From positions 1-64,000 of the forward strand of contig CAZVVN010000008.1 of assembly GCA_964630665.1 (NCBI GenBank): a stretch of DNA of 64,000 nucleotides. Direction: 5' to 3'. Position numbers and translations under genes: made by a program. This document shows, in pieces, positions 59,674 to 64,000 of the stretch. The stretch comes from UBA9619 sp964630665 (GTDB lineage: Bacteria; Pseudomonadota; Gammaproteobacteria; Arenicellales; UBA868). The notes under the pieces were generated by a model. That model worked only from the letters and a program-made list of their open reading frames with translations. It did no database searches and was not told where the DNA came from. Within the stretch, counting starts at the first letter, position 1, and each line of letters begins with the position of its first letter.

Positions 59674-62654
59674 GCGCCCGCCGGCTTGACAGAGGCGGTC
59701 GGATCGATCGCGCGATGCCCCTGAAGTTCACCTGGGACGGCCGGGCATACACCGGTTATGCCGGTGACACGCTGGCCTCGGCACTGTTGGCGGCAGGCGG
59801 GCGGGTGCTCGGTCGTAGTTTCAAGTACCACCGGCCCCGGGGCCTGATGTCGGCCGGAGTCGAGGAGTCCGGCGCGCTGGTCACGATCGGCAGTGGGGCC
59901 CGGCGCGATCCGAACGTCAAGGCGACGACCCAGGAACTCTACGAAGGGCTGGTGGCCAGGGGCCAGAATGCCTGGCCCAGCGTGCGCTTTGACCTGGGTG
60001 CCGTCAATAGCCTGTTCAGTCGATTCTTTGCGGCCGGGTTCTATTACAAGACCTTCATGGGCATCCCGCCGTTTGAATGGGGAAGCGGGACCGGTATGTG
60101 GATGCGCTATGAAAAACTGATTCGGCGTGCCGCCGGGATGGGGGAAGTCTCGCGGGTGCCGGACCCTGACCATTACGAGCACGGCCATGCTTTCTGCGAT
60201 GTACTGGTCGTCGGCGGCGGACCGGCGGGTCTGGCTGCTGCCAGGACCGCCAGGGATGCGGGCCTGGATGTGGTGCTGGTCGAGCAGGACAGCACACTCG
60301 GTGGAACCGATTTGTCTTTGCCGACTGATGCGCTGAAATCGGCGACCGGGCAGGCTGAAATGGAGGCCTCTGGTGTACGGGTGATGACCCGGACCACGGC
60401 CTTTGGTCTTTACGACTGCGGTGTGGCCGGCCTGCTGGAACGGGTGACCGATCACCTGGCGGCTCCGCCGGATTATCTGCCCCGCCAACGCTTCTGGACG
60501 TTGCGGGCGAGGTACACCATCCTCGCGACCGGCGCCCTTGAGCGGCACATCGCCTTTGGTGACAACGATCGGCCCGGTGTGATGACGGCCGCCGCCGGCC
60601 GCACCTACCTCAACCGCTTTGCTGTGCTGGCCGGTGAAAAGATCGTGATTGCGACCAACAACGATTCGGTCTACCAGGCCGCCGCCGAGTTTGCCGAGGC
60701 GGGTGCAGCTGTGACGTTGCTGGATGCGCGTCCGGCGACAACGGATGATCTTGCCAGTGCGGTCTTGGACAAAGGTGTGGATCTTCGCCCTGGTACCGCG
60801 GCACTGCAGGCACACGGCGCCGGCGGTGTTACGGCCTTGGACCTTGCAACGAGCGATGGTGGCAATTGGCGCGCCGGTTCGACCGAGAAGTGCGATCTGG
60901 TACTGGTCTCGGGCGGCTGGTCACCGGTAGTCAACCTGCTGTCGCATCGCGGTGTACGGCCTGTTTGGGACGCAGCCAATGCCTGTTTTCTGCCGGGGGA
61001 AACGAGCGAACCCGTGGCGGCTGCCGGGTCTGCTGCCGGCATCTGGGACACCGATGCGTGCGTCGCTTCGGGCGAGGCATCCGGTGATCGCGCAGCACAA
61101 GCGCTGGGGCGGAGCACAGCGAAGGTCAGTTCCCCGCTGAAGGGTGGCTGGATAACGCCCATCCAGCCGCTCTACGAAGTGCGCGTACCTGACCGCAAAC
61201 TCAAAAGCTTTGTCGACCCGCAGCACGATGTGACGGCAGACGACGTGCGCCTCGCGCACCGTGAGGGCTACGTGTCAGTAGAGCACCTCAAGCGCTACAC
61301 CACGCTGGGCATGGCCACCGATCAGGGCAAGATGGGCAACATCATCGGCATCGCGCTGATGGCCGAGGCACTGGGCAGGGAGATTCCCGAGGTCGGCACG
61401 ACCACGTTCAGGCCACCCTACACCCCGGTCAGCATCGGTGCGCTTAGAGGCAGAAGTGTAGGCAGTCATTTCAGACCCTTGCGACGCACCCCCCTGCATG
61501 ACTGGAACCTTGCGCAGGGCGGGACGATGACCGAAGCGGGGCTGTGGCAGCGACCCTGGTATTTTGCGCAGAACGGCGAGAGCCTGGCCGAGGCTTATGT
61601 GCGTGAGACAGCGACCACCCGCCGCAGCGTGGGCCTGTGCGACGTGACGTCGTTAGGCAAGATCTCGGTACAGGGACCCGACGCCACAGTCTTTCTCAAC
61701 CGGGTCTATTCGAATGCATTCGCCAAACTGCCGATCGGCAAGGCCCGTTACGGCATCATGCTGCGAGACGACGGAATCGTCATGGACGACGGGACGACTT
61801 GGCGGTTGAGCGAGACCGATTACTTCATGACCACCACCACCGCACACGCTGCTCCGGTCATGGCCTGGCTGGAGGAATTGCTGCAGACCCGCTGGCCCGA
61901 TCTCAAGGTCCATGTCACTTCGGTCTCGGAACAATGGGCGGGAATCGCGGTGGCCGGCCCACGATCGCGCGAGGTGCTTGAGGCCGCGGTCGGTGATCCG
62001 GCGATCGTGTCTAATGAAGCGTTTCCTTTCATGGGCGTGATCGAAACACATCTCACGGGGGAGATTCCATGCCGAATTGCGAGGATCAGTTTTTCAGGTG
62101 AACTCGCCTACGAGATCTACGTGGCGTCGGACTATGGTCCGGCTGCGATGGACCTTGTCTGGGATCTTGCCCGACCGATGGACGGTTGTCTTTACGGGCT
62201 GGAAGCCCTGGGTGCGATGCGGATCGAGAAAGGCCATGTGACCGCTGCCGAACTCGATGGGCGGGTGACCATAGAAGATGCCGGCCTGGGTCGAATGGCA
62301 TCGACTAAGAAGTCCTATATCGGCAGCACCTTGCGCCAGCGGCCAGAGCTGATGCGCGAAGACCGGCCCAGGCTGGTCGGGGTTTTCCCTGAGGACCGAG
62401 CCGAGACCTTTAATGCAGGCTCGATCCTCTGCGCAGCTGACAACGTGGCAGGACTGGGCGATGGCTGGATCACCGGCGTGACCCACTCCCCGGAGTTGGG
62501 TCACTGGATCGGGCTGGGGTTTATTGCCGGGGGTCACGGTGCCTGGCACGGGAAGTCCGTGGTGGCCGCTGACCCGGTTCGTAAAGGCAACGTAGCGGTG
62601 GAGATTGTCTCACCGCACATGATCGACCCGGATGGAGAACGGCTGCATGGTTGA
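59670..62654 (+). CDS. soxA: Sarcosine oxidase alpha subunit
   Basis: The protein has 994 residues, full length for SoxA. A ferredoxin-like N-terminal domain (KFTWDGRAYTGYAGDTLASALLAAG) precedes a nucleotide-binding oxidoreductase core (VLVVGGGPAGLAAARTARDAGLDVVLVEQ). The C-terminal third is a GcvT-type tetrahydrofolate-binding domain (VGLCDVTSLGKISVQGPDATVFLNRVYSN..., FSGELAYEIYV) that accepts the methyl-derived carbon. GTG 59670 overlaps the soxD stop and has GGAGGT at 59656. The open frame upstream to 59547 lies inside soxD and is not used. Confidence 0.92.
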   Translation: MSARRLDRGGRIDRAMPLKFTWDGRAYTGYAGDTLASALLAAGGRVLGRSFKYHRPRGLMSAGVEESGALVTIGSGARRDPNVKATTQELYEGLVARGQNAWPSVRFDLGAVNSLFSRFFAAGFYYKTFMGIPPFEWGSGTGMWMRYEKLIRRAAGMGEVSRVPDPDHYEHGHAFCDVLVVGGGPAGLAAARTARDAGLDVVLVEQDSTLGGTDLSLPTDALKSATGQAEMEASGVRVMTRTTAFGLYDCGVAGLLERVTDHLAAPPDYLPRQRFWTLRARYTILATGALERHIAFGDNDRPGVMTAAAGRTYLNRFAVLAGEKIVIATNNDSVYQAAAEFAEAGAAVTLLDARPATTDDLASAVLDKGVDLRPGTAALQAHGAGGVTALDLATSDGGNWRAGSTEKCDLVLVSGGWSPVVNLLSHRGVRPVWDAANACFLPGETSEPVAAAGSAAGIWDTDACVASGEASGDRAAQALGRSTAKVSSPLKGGWITPIQPLYEVRVPDRKLKSFVDPQHDVTADDVRLAHREGYVSVEHLKRYTTLGMATDQGKMGNIIGIALMAEALGREIPEVGTTTFRPPYTPVSIGALRGRSVGSHFRPLRRTPLHDWNLAQGGTMTEAGLWQRPWYFAQNGESLAEAYVRETATTRRSVGLCDVTSLGKISVQGPDATVFLNRVYSNAFAKLPIGKARYGIMLRDDGIVMDDGTTWRLSETDYFMTTTTAHAAPVMAWLEELLQTRWPDLKVHVTSVSEQWAGIAVAGPRSREVLEAAVGDPAIVSNEAFPFMGVIETHLTGEIPCRIARISFSGELAYEIYVASDYGPAAMDLVWDLARPMDGCLYGLEALGAMRIEKGHVTAAELDGRVTIEDAGLGRMASTKKSYIGSTLRQRPELMREDRPRLVGVFPEDRAETFNAGSILCAADNVAGLGDGWITGVTHSPELGHWIGLGFIAGGHGAWHGKSVVAADPVRKGNVAVEIVSPHMIDPDGERLHG

Positions 62655-63207
62655 GCGCGCTTCCGCACTGGCTGGGCATTACTCTGCTACCCGTTTCGGT
62701 CAGGAGGGCGATCCCGGTGTCACGTTGTGCGAAGTGCCAGGCCTGGTGCTGCACCAGGTATCGGCCTGGCCGGAGACGCTCATCGCCGTGGCTGGCGAGG
62801 CGGCTCTGGCAGCGGGGTCGGCGGATGCACCAGGGCCAGGCCTGGCGTCTGTCGGTACCGCTGGGGCACTGTTGCGCGTCGAACCGCTCAAATGGTGGAT
62901 CTACAAGGGCGAGGCGCCGCAACTACCGGCCGACACGGGGACGACCCTAGACCTCTCCCACGCTCGCAGCCACGTCAGGGTGAGCGGGCCCCAGGCGGCG
63001 ACCTGCCTGAACCGCCATCTGCCGCTGGACCTGCGTGATGCCTTCTGCCCCATCGGGTCGGTGGTGTCCACCGCACTTCATCATGTGGGAATCACGCTGT
63101 GGCGCTCCGAGGACGGCTTCGAACTGTTTCTGCCACGTGGGTTTGCATTGTCTACGTGGGAAATATTGATCGAGACTGCGGCGCAATTCGGTGCTCAAAT
63201 AAGGTGA
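62647..63207 (+). CDS. soxG: Sarcosine oxidase gamma subunit
   Basis: The protein has about 186 residues, of typical SoxG length. The family segments are EVPGLVLHQVSAWPETL and LRVEPLKWWIYKGE, then LDLSHARSHVRVSGPQAATCLNRHLPLDLRDAFCPIGSVVSTALHHVGITLWRSEDGFELFLPRGFA. It completes the four-subunit oxidase. ATG 62647 overlaps the soxA stop by 8 bases, and ATG 62632 is an alternative. Confidence 0.88.
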   Translation: MVERASALAGHYSATRFGQEGDPGVTLCEVPGLVLHQVSAWPETLIAVAGEAALAAGSADAPGPGLASVGTAGALLRVEPLKWWIYKGEAPQLPADTGTTLDLSHARSHVRVSGPQAATCLNRHLPLDLRDAFCPIGSVVSTALHHVGITLWRSEDGFELFLPRGFALSTWEILIETAAQFGAQIR

Positions 63208-63225
63208 CCGGCAACTGTTCAGTTA

Positions 63226-63239
63226 ACCAGCCGGCTGGT
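63226..63239. repeat. 14-bp palindrome after soxG
   Basis: ACCAGCCGGCTGGT is self-complementary and lies 19 bases after the soxG stop, in the 92-base gap before the next gene. There is no T-run. It may be a transcript-end hairpin or an operator. Confidence 0.35.
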
Positions 63240-63299
63240 CTCTCTGCGTGACGGGCGTGCAAGGAAACTCACCTGTGCTATGGCACAACAAGCTGAACC

Positions 63300-64000
63300 A
63301 TGACTGACAAGGACCACAAGCCAATCCGGCTCAACCGACCTTTCGTCGGCATACCGTCTTTTCTGCGCTCGGAGATCTGCACGGACCTGAATCAACTGGA
63401 TGCGGATATTGCCGTTTTCGGTGTGCCGCACGATGAAGGATCGCCTTTTCTTGCCGGTTCCAGGATGGGGCCACGATCGATTCGTGAGCATTCCCTCCGG
63501 TTCGGTGCACAGGGCAGTATCTACGATCCTGAGACCGGCAGGCAGTACTTGGAGGAAGAACTCAGCCACGGTCTGATTGTCGATGCTGGTGATGTCGACG
63601 TGTGGCCGACCGAAGTGCGGACTACGTTCAAGAATGCGACGGAGATGACCCGCCAGATCCTTGCCCGCGGTGCTTTCCCGGTCATGCTCGGCGGCGATCA
63701 TGGAGTGACCTACCCGGTCGTGAGAGGATTCAGCCAGCCATTGCACGTCATGCACTTCGACGCCCACATCGACTACGCGCCGTTCATCCATGACCTGCAG
63801 TTCACGAACGGTCATCCGTTCACCCACATCCGGCCTCTGCCGCATGTCGAGAGCCTGACCCAGATCGGGATCCGTAGCCTGCGCAGTGCCCGAAGTGAGA
63901 TCCACGCCTCGATTGATGATGGTAACCGGGTCATTACCATGGGTGAGTTCCGAAAAATCGGTGGCCAGGGTGTTGCTGAGATCATCCCCCAAGAGGCTGC
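63300..64000 (+). CDS. Ureohydrolase (arginase/agmatinase family), N-terminal part (runs off window end)
   Basis: The frame is open from ATG 63300 to the window end (233 codons). An in-frame TGA just upstream fixes the start as MTDKDHKPIRLNRPFVGIPSFLR. GVPHDEGSPFLAGSRMGPRSIREHSLRFG is the agmatinase N-terminal signature, followed by two metal motifs, GGDHG and DAHIDY. The third motif lies outside. It would release urea from a guanidino compound. Position after sarcosine oxidase may link it to creatine-like substrates, but the ribosome binding site is weak. Confidence 0.87.
   Translation, partial: MTDKDHKPIRLNRPFVGIPSFLRSEICTDLNQLDADIAVFGVPHDEGSPFLAGSRMGPRSIREHSLRFGAQGSIYDPETGRQYLEEELSHGLIVDAGDVDVWPTEVRTTFKNATEMTRQILARGAFPVMLGGDHGVTYPVVRGFSQPLHVMHFDAHIDYAPFIHDLQFTNGHPFTHIRPLPHVESLTQIGIRSLRSARSEIHASIDDGNRVITMGEFRKIGGQGVAEIIPQEA

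Noticed and set aside
59493..60815. Minus-strand open frame of 440 codons opposite soxD/soxA
   Set aside because: Antisense shadow: the plus strand carries clear soxD and soxA family sequence, and the minus product is low-complexity Arg/His/Gly-rich without motifs.
1..64000. CRISPR arrays, tRNA/rRNA genes, insertion sequences, prophage or integrase genes
   Set aside because: I looked for regular direct repeats, tRNA-like folds and mobile-element proteins and saw none; a covariance-model scan would be needed to exclude small RNAs.

Overview
This is a GC-rich, densely coded bacterial segment with 52 genes that I can support, partial UbiD and ureohydrolase genes at the two ends, and no rRNA, tRNA, CRISPR array, insertion sequence or phage gene that I can see. 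The gene types (RodZ-like protein, HisN-type phosphatase, heterotetrameric sarcosine oxidase, TRAP and LIV-type transporters, many FAD, SDR and ureohydrolase enzymes) fit a free-living, probably marine or host-associated, heterotrophic proteobacterium. The class cannot be fixed from this window.

Region by region. 1-5500 is housekeeping-like: UbiD-family decarboxylase, a short RodZ-like protein, a threonine/serine dehydratase, a carboxylesterase, a TPR lipoprotein/secreted protein, HisN and a HAD hydrolase. 5545-10706 is a co-directional set: amidotransferase, an FAD/GcvT dimethylglycine/sarcosine dehydrogenase-like enzyme, a choline-kinase-like phosphotransferase and an SDR. 10751-17304 holds a ureohydrolase, the two subunits of an ATP-dependent N-methylhydantoinase/oxoprolinase-type enzyme and a TPP enzyme. 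17594-26310 is the most striking block: a complete LIV-type ABC transporter followed directly by the subunits of an N,N-dimethylformamidase-type iron amidohydrolase. The small subunit is encoded as the in-frame C-terminal part of the permease gene, behind its own strong internal ribosome binding site. 26371-32183 contains a ureohydrolase-fold protein with a broken metal site, an SDR, a PhyH dioxygenase, a proline racemase family enzyme, a DMT exporter and a VOC protein.

32267-36379 carries divergent genes for the two subunits of a pyrogallol-phloroglucinol transhydroxylase-type molybdoenzyme. The large subunit has an additional N-terminal domain of about 120 residues. 36528-41665 is a minus-strand operon: TRAP transporter (dctPQM), FAH-family hydrolase and a creatinase-like M24 protein. 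41946-56225 is mixed: homogentisate-dioxygenase-like bicupin, P450, nitroreductase, sulfatase, alpha/beta hydrolase, histidine phosphatase, sulfotransferase, a second TPP enzyme, an orphan ABC ATPase with a damaged 5' end, a MetE-like barrel protein, a TTC38-like TPR protein and an HpaB-type flavin monooxygenase behind a perfect 18-bp MarR-like operator. 56479-63207 is the sarcosine oxidase operon soxBDAG with a divergent FAD amine oxidase, and 63300 onward is a third ureohydrolase.

Taken together the window looks like a catabolic region for N-methylated and amide compounds (N-methylhydantoin-type, creatine-like, dimethylformamide-like, dimethylglycine/sarcosine), with a second theme of hydroxylated aromatics (transhydroxylase, bicupin ring dioxygenase, FAH, HpaB). 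These pathway links are inferences from gene families and proximity.
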